From an uncultured Novosphingobium sp. (GTDB taxonomy: Bacteria > Pseudomonadota > Alphaproteobacteria > Sphingomonadales > Sphingomonadaceae): DNA of 5,899 nt. The DNA is taken from contig CALMBN010000216.1 of NCBI GenBank assembly GCA_937860195.1, forward strand, positions 1-5,899, written 5' to 3'. Positions 1-5,297 of this stretch are shown piece after piece. Numbering within the stretch: position 1 is the first letter of the stretch; each line of letters opens with the position of its first letter. Under the pieces are notes generated by a model, which was not told where the DNA came from, did not search any database, and saw only the letters and a program-made list of their open reading frames with translations. A program made the translations under genes and the position numbers.

Positions 1-2
1 TC

Positions 3-626
3 GCCGTGCCGACGGGCGTGAAGATCTTCTCCTGGATCGCCACCATGTGGGGCGGCTCGATCAGCTTCCGCGTGCCGATGCTGTGGGCGCTGGGCTTCAT
101 CTTCCTGTTCACCGTCGGCGGGGTGACCGGCGTGGTCCTCGCCAACGGCGGGATCGACGATAACCTGCACGATACCTATTACGTGGTGGCGCACTTCCAC
201 TATGTGCTCAGCCTGGGGGCAGTGACCGGCCTGTTTGCAGGGTTCTATTACTGGTTCCCGAAGATGAGCGGCAAGATGCATTCCGAGTTTCTGGCGCACC
301 TGCATTTCTGGGTATTCTTCGTTGGCGTGAACATGATTTTCTTCCCGCAGCACTTCCTGGGGATGCAGGGCATGCCGCGCCGCTATCCGGACTATGCGCC
401 GGCCTATGAACAATGGAACACGCTCTCTTCGTGGGGCTATGCGATCACCATCGCTTCGGTCGGCATCTGGTTCGTAAATCTGATCTATGCCTACACCTTG
501 GGCAAGAAGGCCGAAGGTAACTATTGGGGCGAGGGCGCGACCACGCTGGAATGGACCCTGTCCAGCCCGCCGCCGTTCCACCAGTTTGAAACCCTGCCGG
601 TGATCGACGACAAGGGGCACCATTGA
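3..626 (+). CDS. ctaD: Cytochrome c oxidase subunit I (aa3-type), C-terminal part, 5'-truncated by the window edge
   Basis: Subunit I holds heme a, heme a3 and CuB and performs oxygen reduction and proton pumping in the inner membrane. The window opens inside the conserved [11 protein letters not shown] segment; the Lys codon at 21-23 is the K-channel lysine of this family. [12 protein letters not shown] follows: the His and Asp codons at 168-173 match the Mg-site residues, the His at 192-194 matches the heme a3 ligand and the His at 198-200 the heme a ligand. GMPRRYPDY (Arg codons 378-383) matches the arginine pair that contacts the heme propionates. The hydrophobic helices of the last third are intact, and the reading frame closes with TGA at 624-626 after a short polar tail ending DDKGHH. 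About 207 residues are visible out of a usual total of roughly 530-560. The gene is followed within 30 bases by an intrinsic terminator, so it is probably the last gene of its transcript. Confidence 0.98.
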   Translation, partial: AVPTGVKIFSWIATMWGGSISFRVPMLWALGFIFLFTVGGVTGVVLANGGIDDNLHDTYYVVAHFHYVLSLGAVTGLFAGFYYWFPKMSGKMHSEFLAHLHFWVFFVGVNMIFFPQHFLGMQGMPRRYPDYAPAYEQWNTLSSWGYAITIASVGIWFVNLIYAYTLGKKAEGNYWGEGATTLEWTLSSPPPFHQFETLPVIDDKGHH

Positions 627-639
627 TCTCTCGTCGATC
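602..639. repeat. 9-bp inverted repeat across the ctaD stop codon
   Basis: GATCGACGA at 602-610 is the exact reverse complement of TCGTCGATC at 631-639, with a 20-base spacer containing the stop codon. It could form a weak stem at the 3' end of the ctaD mRNA, just before the terminator. A chance origin is possible. Confidence 0.35.
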
Positions 640-655
640 CTGACTGGACAGAATG

Positions 656-684
656 CGCCCCGGCCCGCAAGGTCGGGGCGTTTT
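656..684 (+). terminator. Intrinsic terminator downstream of ctaD
   Basis: A GC-rich hairpin pairs 656-665 with 671-680 (one G-U pair at 663/673) around a 5-base loop, followed by TTTT at 681-684. Its location 30 bases after the ctaD stop and the run of T residues fit a rho-independent terminator. The T tract is short, so some read-through into the next gene is possible. The sequence after the stem, TTTTCGTT, is the same as at the coxC terminator. Confidence 0.85.
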
Positions 685-711
685 CGTTCGCATAAGGTCC
701 AACCTCAACTT

Positions 712-776
712 CCGTTCGTGTCGAGCGAAGTCGAGACACCGGCGCGCGGCATCTCGACTTCGCTCGACACGAACGG
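712..776. repeat. Perfect 25-bp inverted repeat, REP-like palindromic element
   Basis: Bases 712-736 are the exact reverse complement of 752-776, with a 15-base GC-rich loop at 737-751. Each arm contains the core TCGAGCGAAGTCGAGA, itself built from two short CTCGAC direct units on the complementary strand. Such elements, carrying a GTCGAGCGAAGTCGAGAC-like core, are scattered between genes in sphingomonad genomes as I recall; that is memory, not a search. If transcribed, it would form a very stable hairpin in the leader of the following hydrolase gene. There is no T tract, so it does not look like a classical terminator. It fills most of the gap between ctaD and the hydrolase. Confidence 0.9.
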
Positions 777-790
777 CTAGGATGAGGGTA

Positions 791-798
791 AGGGAGAG
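791..798 (+). promoter_or_regulatory. Ribosome binding site of the hydrolase gene, supporting its TTG start
   Basis: The purine run AGGGAGAG lies here. GGGAG at 792-796 leaves 8 bases before the TTG at 805, a normal spacing. The ATG at 800 is too close to this site and is out of frame, so the site argues for TTG as the start. Confidence 0.7.
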
Positions 799-804
799 AA
801 TGCA

Positions 805-1764
805 TTGCCTGGTTTTCAGCAGATCAACTGCGGTGAAGTAACCCTGCGCTGCGCCATCGAAGGCAGCGGCCCTTTGGCCATTATGGTCCATGGCTTTCCC
901 GAAAGCTGGTATTCGTGGCGGCACCAACTGAGCCCCATCGCCGCCGCTGGTTTCACCGCCTGCGCGATCGACGTGCGCGGCTATGGTGGGTCGGACAAGC
1001 CGCAGGCGGTTGAAGCCTATTCCCTCCAGAAGATCGCGGGCGATCTGATCGGGCTGGCGGACAGCCTTTCTCCTGACGATTCAGTTGTGCTGATCGGGCA
1101 CGATTGGGGTGCGCCGATCGTGTGGAACACGGCCTTCACCCGGCCGGACCGGATCCGCGCAGTGGCGGGACTCTCGGTGCCGTTCGCAGGGGCACCATTG
1201 CGACCGTTTACCGAGATATTCCGCGAGCATTTCACCTCGCAAGGCCGGTTCTTCTATCAGGAGTATTTCCAGGAACCTGGTGTCGCCGAAGCCGAGGCCG
1301 AGGCCAACCCGCGCCATTTCGTGGAAAAGATGATGTATTCGATCTCTGGCGAAGTGGCGCCGGGGAACTACTGGGACAAGGAGCTTGGCGCGACCTTCCT
1401 GCAAGGCCTGCCCGAGCCGCAGGCGGTGCCGTGGCTGAGCCATGCCGATCTCGACTACTACGAAGCCGAATTCAAGGCTTCGGGCTTTCGCGGGCCGCTC
1501 AACCGCTATCGCAACCACGAGCTTGATTATGAATGGCTCAAGGCCTGGCAAGGCAAGCAGATCGAGCAGCCCTGCCTGTTCATCGGCGGAGACCGCGATC
1601 CGGCGACCACGCTGTTCGGTGCAGTTGCCGATCCGGTCGGCATGATGCGGATGTTCGCTCCCAAGGTTGAAGGTCATGTTCTGGAAGGTGTCGGTCACTG
1701 GACCCAGCAAGAGCGGCCAGAGCAAGTGAATGCGCTGCTGGTCGATTGGCTGCGGCGGCTTTGA
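805..1764 (+). CDS. Alpha/beta hydrolase, soluble epoxide hydrolase type
   Basis: A 319-residue protein with the full alpha/beta-hydrolase fold and a cap domain. HGFPESW at 29-35 forms the oxyanion-hole loop. The nucleophile elbow GHDWG has Asp100, as in epoxide hydrolases and haloalkane dehalogenases, rather than Ser. The acid is Asp265 (in GGDRDPA) and the base His298 (in GVGHW). In the cap, FYQEYFQEPGVAE (150-162; Tyr151 and Tyr154) and PLNRYRN (Tyr235) resemble the segments that carry the ring-opening tyrosines of soluble epoxide hydrolase, which favours epoxide hydrolysis to a diol over dehalogenation. The substrate cannot be told. There is no signal peptide, so it is likely cytoplasmic. 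The start is TTG: the frame has a stop at 778-780, the first in-frame ATG (880) lies inside the segment just before HGFP, and a good ribosome site precedes the TTG. It sits between ctaD and ctaB without obvious functional link to the oxidase. Confidence 0.93.
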   Translation: MPGFQQINCGEVTLRCAIEGSGPLAIMVHGFPESWYSWRHQLSPIAAAGFTACAIDVRGYGGSDKPQAVEAYSLQKIAGDLIGLADSLSPDDSVVLIGHDWGAPIVWNTAFTRPDRIRAVAGLSVPFAGAPLRPFTEIFREHFTSQGRFFYQEYFQEPGVAEAEAEANPRHFVEKMMYSISGEVAPGNYWDKELGATFLQGLPEPQAVPWLSHADLDYYEAEFKASGFRGPLNRYRNHELDYEWLKAWQGKQIEQPCLFIGGDRDPATTLFGAVADPVGMMRMFAPKVEGHVLEGVGHWTQQERPEQVNALLVDWLRRL

Positions 1765-1773
1765 TCCGGCCGG

Positions 1774-1788
1774 GGAAAGGCGCTTTCC
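1774..1788 (+). other. Small hairpin after the hydrolase gene
   Basis: GGAAAG (1774-1779) pairs perfectly with CTTTCC (1783-1788) around a GCG loop, 10 bases after the hydrolase stop codon. No T tract follows, so it is at best a weak terminator or a 3'-end stabiliser for the hydrolase mRNA. Confidence 0.4.
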
Positions 1789-1802
1789 TACACCCCCGGA
1801 CC

Positions 1803-1814
1803 CGCCTATAGGCG
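1803..1814. promoter_or_regulatory. 12-bp perfect palindrome upstream of ctaB
   Basis: CGCCTATAGGCG is self-complementary and ends 12 bases before the ctaB ATG. It could be an operator half-site pair, and TATAGG inside it could act as a -10 element. I see no convincing -35 box, so the role is uncertain. No clear Shine-Dalgarno sequence lies between it and the ATG. Confidence 0.35.
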
Positions 1815-1826
1815 CACACGACTCCC

Positions 1827-2762
1827 ATGACCGCCACCCCCGCCTCTTCGATCCCGCTCCCCACTGACTGGCGTGACTTCTGGTCGCTGACCAAGCCGCG
1901 CGTCATGAGCCTGGTAATCTTCACCGGGCTGTGCGGCATGCTGGCAGCGCCCGTGACAGTCGATCCGGTGCTCGGGTTTGTTGCGATCCTGTGCATTGCA
2001 GTGGGCGCTGGCGGTTCGGCTGCGCTCAACCAATGGTGGGAGGCTGACCTTGATGCCAGGATGAAGCGCACCGCGGCGCGGCCGATTCCGGCCGGCCGGA
2101 TGGAACGCAGCTCCGCGCGCGATTTTGGCATGATCCTTTCGGTCGGCTCGGTGCTGATCATGGGGCTGGCGGTCGGCTGGCTGGCCGCTGCTATCCTGGC
2201 CTTCTCGATTTTCTACTACGCAGTGATCTACACCATCTGGCTCAAGCCGCGGACCCCGCAGAATATCGTGATCGGCGGCGGGGCTGGGGCCTTTCCGCCG
2301 ATGATCGGCTGGATCGCGGCGACCGGCGAAGTCACGCTGATGCCGGTGTTGCTGTTCGCAATCATCTTTTTCTGGACTCCGCCGCATTTCTGGGCGCTCG
2401 CGCTGTTTGTTGAGACGGACTATGCGGCGGCCGGAATTCCGATGATGCCGGTTGTCGCCGGGCATCAATCCACACGCCGCCAGATCCTGATCTATTCCGT
2501 GCTGTTGCTGCCGATCGCGATGGCCCCGTTCTGGCTGGAAGTAGCCGGGTGGCTCTATGGGGCGAGCGCCTTGCTGCTGACCACAGTGTTCCTGCTCCTG
2601 TCGCTACGGGTCGCAGTATTCCGGGGCGATGCGGCAGATAGCGATATGCGGCCCGAAAAGCGGCTGTTCGGCTATTCGGTGCTTTATCTCTTTGCCCTTT
2701 TCGCCATGCTGGTGGCGGACCGTTTTCTGGTAGGCCAAGGATCGTTAGGAATGCCCCAATGA
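1827..2762 (+). CDS. ctaB: Protoheme IX farnesyltransferase (heme O synthase)
   Basis: A 311-residue UbiA-family integral membrane prenyltransferase that transfers a farnesyl group to heme b, giving heme O, which is then converted to heme a for the oxidase. The N-terminal [15 protein letters not shown] motif is diagnostic of CtaB/Cox10. The first Asp-rich motif is [19 protein letters not shown] (Asn68, Asp74, Asp76), followed by [23 protein letters not shown] and [10 protein letters not shown] are further conserved segments, and the second Asp motif region is [18 protein letters not shown] (Asp198). Several hydrophobic helices span the protein, as expected for a family with about nine. The length is normal. 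The ATG at 1827 places the KPRV motif at the usual distance from the N terminus. The stop codon overlaps the start of the next small gene as ATGA, so the two are translationally coupled. Confidence 0.97.
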   Translation: MTATPASSIPLPTDWRDFWSLTKPRVMSLVIFTGLCGMLAAPVTVDPVLGFVAILCIAVGAGGSAALNQWWEADLDARMKRTAARPIPAGRMERSSARDFGMILSVGSVLIMGLAVGWLAAAILAFSIFYYAVIYTIWLKPRTPQNIVIGGGAGAFPPMIGWIAATGEVTLMPVLLFAIIFFWTPPHFWALALFVETDYAAAGIPMMPVVAGHQSTRRQILIYSVLLLPIAMAPFWLEVAGWLYGASALLLTTVFLLLSLRVAVFRGDAADSDMRPEKRLFGYSVLYLFALFAMLVADRFLVGQGSLGMPQ

Positions 2763-2890
2763 CCAATGAAAACCCGGATCCCTTGGCCGAGCGCAAGCGG
2801 ATCATCGCCGGTCGCAACCGCGCCATGGCGCTGGTGCTGCTGGGGCTGGTCGTGCTGTTCTTTGCGATCACTATCGCCAAGATGAGTTGA
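2759..2890 (+). CDS. Small CoxF-like single-span membrane protein
   Basis: A 43-residue reading frame that begins with the ATG of an ATGA overlap with ctaB and ends 3 bases before ctaG. AGGA at 2747-2750 gives a ribosome site 8 bases upstream. The protein has a polar N terminus ([14 protein letters not shown]), a basic patch up to about residue 21, one hydrophobic segment at roughly 23-40 and a very short tail (KMS), suggesting an N-in, single-pass inner-membrane protein. Alphaproteobacterial oxidase operons carry a small protein, often called CoxF, in exactly this slot between ctaB and ctaG, and the design matches. A role in assembly or as a small accessory subunit is inferred from position. 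It is easy to miss because of its length, but tight spacing on both sides strongly supports that it is real. Confidence 0.85.
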   Translation: MTNENPDPLAERKRIIAGRNRAMALVLLGLVVLFFAITIAKMS

Positions 2891-2893
2891 ACC

Positions 2894-3502
2894 ATGGCCA
2901 GCGCGCCACCAATCCAGCATCGCAACCGGCGCACCGCGCTGTTCGCGGCGCTGGGCGCATTGGCGATGCTGGGGCTGGGCTTCGCCGCAGTGCCACTCTA
3001 CCGCATTTTCTGCCAGGTAACCGGCTTTGGCGGCACGACCCAGCGGGCCAGTCTGGCAGAGGCCGGGCAGGTTAAGGTCGGCGGCACGATGATATCGGTC
3101 CGGTTTGATGGCAACATCGATCCCGCCTTGCCGTGGAGGTTTGAGCCATCGCAGCTGACGCAAGAGATGGCGATCGGTACCCGCAAGCTGGCGTTTTATC
3201 ATGCCGAAAATCTTTCGAACAGGCCGGTAACCGGGATCGCCAGCTTCAACGTCCAGCCCGAACTGGCCGGACTCTATTTCAAGAAGATCCACTGCTTCTG
3301 CTTTAATGAGCAGACGCTCGGGCCCGGCCAGAAGGTTGAAATGCCGGTGCAGTATTACGTCGATCCAGCGATCCTGAGTGACCCGGAGACGGCCCGGATC
3401 AAACAGATTACGCTCAGCTATACCTTCCATCCCTCGGTCGATCAGAGTGCAGCGGGGAAAGCGCCTGCAAAGACACTGGACCCGGTGACTGCGGCGCGAT
3501 AA
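2894..3502 (+). CDS. ctaG: Cytochrome c oxidase assembly protein CtaG/Cox11 (CuB copper chaperone)
   Basis: A 202-residue protein of the Cox11/CtaG family, which delivers copper to the CuB site of subunit I from the periplasmic face. An N-terminal basic stretch (HRNRR) is followed by one membrane helix at about residues 16-36, then PLYRIFCQVTGFGGTTQRA with the conserved Cys40. The periplasmic beta domain holds the copper-binding CFCF motif with Cys134 and Cys136, preceded by YFKKIHCF and followed by NEQTLGPGQ. YYVDPAI and the ITLSYTFHP segment near the C terminus are also family hallmarks. The length is usual. The gene starts 3 bases after the CoxF-like gene, indicating co-transcription and probably coupling with it and ctaB. 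This is the Cox11 type, not the unrelated CtaG of Bacillus. Confidence 0.97.
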   Translation: MASAPPIQHRNRRTALFAALGALAMLGLGFAAVPLYRIFCQVTGFGGTTQRASLAEAGQVKVGGTMISVRFDGNIDPALPWRFEPSQLTQEMAIGTRKLAFYHAENLSNRPVTGIASFNVQPELAGLYFKKIHCFCFNEQTLGPGQKVEMPVQYYVDPAILSDPETARIKQITLSYTFHPSVDQSAAGKAPAKTLDPVTAAR

Positions 3503-3518
3503 GGGCGGGGAAATTCAT

Positions 3519-3539
3519 CCGGGGCGGCACTCCGCCCGG
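3519..3539 (+). other. GC-rich hairpin between ctaG and coxC
   Basis: GGGCGG (3522-3527) pairs with CCGCCC (3532-3537) around a CACT loop, and CC/GG at 3519-3520/3538-3539 can extend the stem past one bulged G. No T tract follows, so it is unlikely to end transcription efficiently. It may stabilise or mark processing of the mRNA upstream of coxC. Confidence 0.45.
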
Positions 3540-3550
3540 CTCGTCTTGAT

Positions 3551-3557
3551 GAGGGAA
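3551..3557 (+). promoter_or_regulatory. Ribosome binding site of coxC
   Basis: GAGGGAA lies 10 bases before the ATG at 3568. It is among the clearest Shine-Dalgarno sequences of the window and fits strong translation of a structural subunit. Confidence 0.65.
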
Positions 3558-3567
3558 CAGACGCACC

Positions 3568-4398
3568 ATGGCCGGCAAGACCAACCATCAGTATCACATC
3601 CTTGCTCCTGATTACATGCCGTTGCTCGGCTCGATCTCGGCACTGACCATGACCAGTGGCGGGGTGATGACGATGCACCCGGAACTGGGCGGCGGAATCG
3701 GTAAATATGTGCTGGCGCTGGGCTTTATGGGCATTCTGGCGACGTTTTTCCTGTGGTGGAGCAAGGTCATCAAGGAAGCGCACCAAGGCCATCACACTCC
3801 GGTTGTGCAGCTGCACCTGCGCTATGGGATGATCCTGTTCATCGCTTCGGAAGTAATGTTCTTCGTCGGCTGGTTTTGGGCGTTCTTTGACTTTTCGCTG
3901 TTCCCAAGCACGTTGTCCGAGGTGACCGGCGGGCAATTCCCGTCCAAGGCAATCGAAGCTGTGATGAATCCGTTCGATCTGCCGCTGCTCAATACGCTGA
4001 TCCTGCTGTGTTCGGGGACCACGGTAACCTGGGCGCACCATTGCCTGATCCACGGTGACCGCGATGGCCTCAAGAAGGGCCTGTGGGCAACGATCGTGCT
4101 CGGCGCGCTGTTTACTGCGATCCAGGCCTATGAATATGGCCACGCTCCGTTCGGCTTTGGGGGCAATACCTATAGCTCGGCCTTCTATATGGCGACCGGT
4201 TTCCACGGTTTCCACGTGCTGGTCGGCACGATCTTCCTGATCGTCTGCCTCAAACGCACCTACAACGGCGATTTCACCCCGCGTCAGCACTTCGGCTTTG
4301 AAGCGGCGGCGTGGTACTGGCACTTCGTTGACGTGGTCTGGCTGTTCCTGTTCGTCGCGGTCTATGTCTGGGGCGGCTGGGGCCACGCGGTCCATTGA
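3568..4398 (+). CDS. ctaE: Cytochrome c oxidase subunit III
   Basis: A 276-residue integral membrane protein, also named CoxC in some genomes. Subunit III binds lipid, stabilises subunit I and sustains proton uptake through the D channel; it carries no metal. The N terminus AGKTNHQYHILAPDYMPLLGS is typical. Further hallmarks in order: RYGMILFIASEVMFFVGWFWAFF with the conserved Glu95, the TVTWAHHCLIHGDR segment, QAYEY, ATGFHGFHVLVGTIFL (His213, His216), and the C-terminal HFGFEAAAWYWHFVDVVWLFLF (Glu245, His252, Asp255). The hydrophobic pattern fits the usual seven helices and the length is complete. It is separated from ctaG by 65 bases containing a hairpin, and is followed by a strong intrinsic terminator, so it is likely the last gene of the ctaB-CoxF-ctaG-ctaE unit. 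Confidence 0.98.
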   Translation: MAGKTNHQYHILAPDYMPLLGSISALTMTSGGVMTMHPELGGGIGKYVLALGFMGILATFFLWWSKVIKEAHQGHHTPVVQLHLRYGMILFIASEVMFFVGWFWAFFDFSLFPSTLSEVTGGQFPSKAIEAVMNPFDLPLLNTLILLCSGTTVTWAHHCLIHGDRDGLKKGLWATIVLGALFTAIQAYEYGHAPFGFGGNTYSSAFYMATGFHGFHVLVGTIFLIVCLKRTYNGDFTPRQHFGFEAAAWYWHFVDVVWLFLFVAVYVWGGWGHAVH

Positions 4399-4419
4399 TG
4401 ACTGGCCGATGGCCTGACA

Positions 4420-4458
4420 CGAAAGGGCAGCCCGGGGTTCCCGCGGCTGCCCTTTTCG
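4420..4458 (+). terminator. Intrinsic terminator downstream of ctaE, abutting the SURF1 gene
   Basis: AAAGGGCAGCC (4422-4432) pairs perfectly with GGCTGCCCTTT (4445-4455), and the stem can be extended inward by CGGG/CCCG around a small loop with one bulge. TTTT at 4453-4456 and CG complete the typical tail. It starts 22 bases after the coxC stop. Its T tract ends only 9 bases before the most upstream possible SURF1 start, so SURF1 expression probably depends on read-through or on a promoter inside coxC or this gap. Confidence 0.88.
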
Positions 4459-4465
4459 TTGGCCG

Positions 4466-5068
4466 TTGCCCGTGCTGAATCGATTGCCGCTGATCCCGAC
4501 GCTGGTGGTGCTGGCCGCTGTGGCGCTGATGGTGCGACTGGGGTTCTGGCAGATCGATAGGATGCATGAGAAGGATGCGCTGCTAGAGCGCTACCGCGCT
4601 GCAAGCGCGATGAGTGCAGAAGTTTCCTTTCCAGTTGGCGGCAGCGCCGACTCAGCGCTGTTCCGGCGCGCGACGTTGGAATGCCGGACCCCCGTCGCAC
4701 TGCCGATTGAAGGGGCCGGGCAAGCGGGCAACCGGTTCATTGTCCGTTGTGAAAATGGTGCGCTGCTCCAACTTGGGACTGCGCTGGACCCGGCAACCAA
4801 GCCAATTTGGCAAGGCGGGATCGTGACCGGAATCGTCTCGACCGCACCCGATCATCGCAGTTGGGTCCAGTCCATGGGCGACAAGCAACCTGCCGAACCG
4901 ATGCTGATCGCCGACCCGCCGCTCGCCGGGCTCCAGGCCAATGCCCGGCCCGATCCCAACGACATTCCCAACAACCACTGGTCCTATGCGATCCAGTGGT
5001 TCCTGTTCGCGCTGACCGCGCTGGTGATTTATGGACTAGCGTTGCGTGGGCGGATTGGTGGGAAGTAA
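4466..5068 (+). CDS. SURF1 family cytochrome oxidase assembly protein
   Basis: A protein of about 200 residues, slightly short for bacterial SURF1. SURF1 proteins promote heme a3 insertion into subunit I. The family layout is clear: an N-terminal membrane helix at about 7-25, then LGFWQIDRMHEKDALLERY (Trp28, Gln29, Arg32), a periplasmic domain, and a C-terminal NHWSYAIQWFLFA segment (170-182) leading into the second helix and a basic end. The middle domain is poorly conserved: the strand that usually ends in a V.RGW-like motif reads LLQLGTALDP here. The start is uncertain. The frame has a stop at 4415-4417 and no ATG before 4529, which lies inside the first helix. TTG at 4466, GTG at 4472 and TTG at 4484 are candidates, none with a clear Shine-Dalgarno sequence. 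The 3' end is certain (TAA 5066-5068). Confidence 0.9.
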   Translation: MPVLNRLPLIPTLVVLAAVALMVRLGFWQIDRMHEKDALLERYRAASAMSAEVSFPVGGSADSALFRRATLECRTPVALPIEGAGQAGNRFIVRCENGALLQLGTALDPATKPIWQGGIVTGIVSTAPDHRSWVQSMGDKQPAEPMLIADPPLAGLQANARPDPNDIPNNHWSYAIQWFLFALTALVIYGLALRGRIGGK

Positions 5069-5076
5069 AAGAGATA

Positions 5077-5225
5077 TTTCACGCAAAGGCGCAAAGGCGC
5101 GAAGAGGTAACCTGGGCGGCGAAGCTGCTCTTTCAATCCTTGAATCGCGAATATTCGAGGATCAAATGATTCAAGAGCCTGCGGCTCGGTTCAACATCTT
5201 CGCGCTTTTGCGCCTTTGCGTGAGG
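5077..5225. repeat. Nested inverted-repeat element between SURF1 and thrC
   Basis: The outer arms 5079-5105 and 5197-5223 are 27 bases each and complementary throughout except for one G-U pair (5096/5206); two further G-U pairs could extend the stem to 5077/5225. The arms carry the ACGCAAAGGCGCAAAGGCGC motif. The 91-base interior contains more palindromes: CTTGAATC/GATTCAAG (5139-5146/5168-5175), an alternative 10-bp stem 5136-5145/5153-5162 with one G-T, the palindrome CGAATATTCG (5148-5157), and a GAGCC-TGC-GGCTC hairpin (5175-5187). Translated, the arm gives peptides such as AKAQRR or RKGAKARR, which I recognise as frequent spurious ORF products of a widespread intergenic repeat. No transposase is present, so it would be a non-autonomous, MITE- or REP-like element. 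Confidence 0.85.
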
Positions 5226-5297
5226 CAAGAAATCCCAACCTCTCGAATAGGCGCATTGCTTGCGCGATCCGCCGCTCCCCGCTAACGCCCGCCCGCA

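Noticed and set aside
653..841. Plus-strand frame of 62 codons covering the terminator and the 25-bp palindrome
   Set aside because: Its coding content is entirely the terminator and repeat arms, with Arg/Ser-rich low-information sequence; it is not a plausible protein.
445..927. Minus-strand frame of 160 codons between the end of ctaD and the start of the hydrolase
   Set aside because: It overlaps ctaD and the hydrolase antisense and reads through the palindrome and terminator; no motif is present.
1081..2468. Several minus-strand frames of about 190-220 codons opposite the hydrolase and ctaB
   Set aside because: They overlap strongly supported + strand genes, show no motifs, and are composed as expected from GC-rich third-position bias.
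3442..4395. Long open frame of 317 codons on the - strand opposite ctaE
   Set aside because: It is the antisense of a certain subunit III gene. The translation is rich in Arg, Asp, Gln and His without recognisable motifs, typical of a shadow frame in high-GC DNA.
5077..5225. Possible CRISPR array or tRNA-like structure in the SURF1-thrC gap
   Set aside because: The repeats are inverted and only two arms exist, with no regularly spaced direct repeats. None of the stems makes a cloverleaf with an acceptor stem and a TTCRA-type loop.
4807..5285. Plus-strand frames ending in FHAKAQRREE and SRKGAKARRG peptides
   Set aside because: They are out-of-frame readings of SURF1 continuing into the 5077-5225 repeat; no independent start signal or domain supports them.
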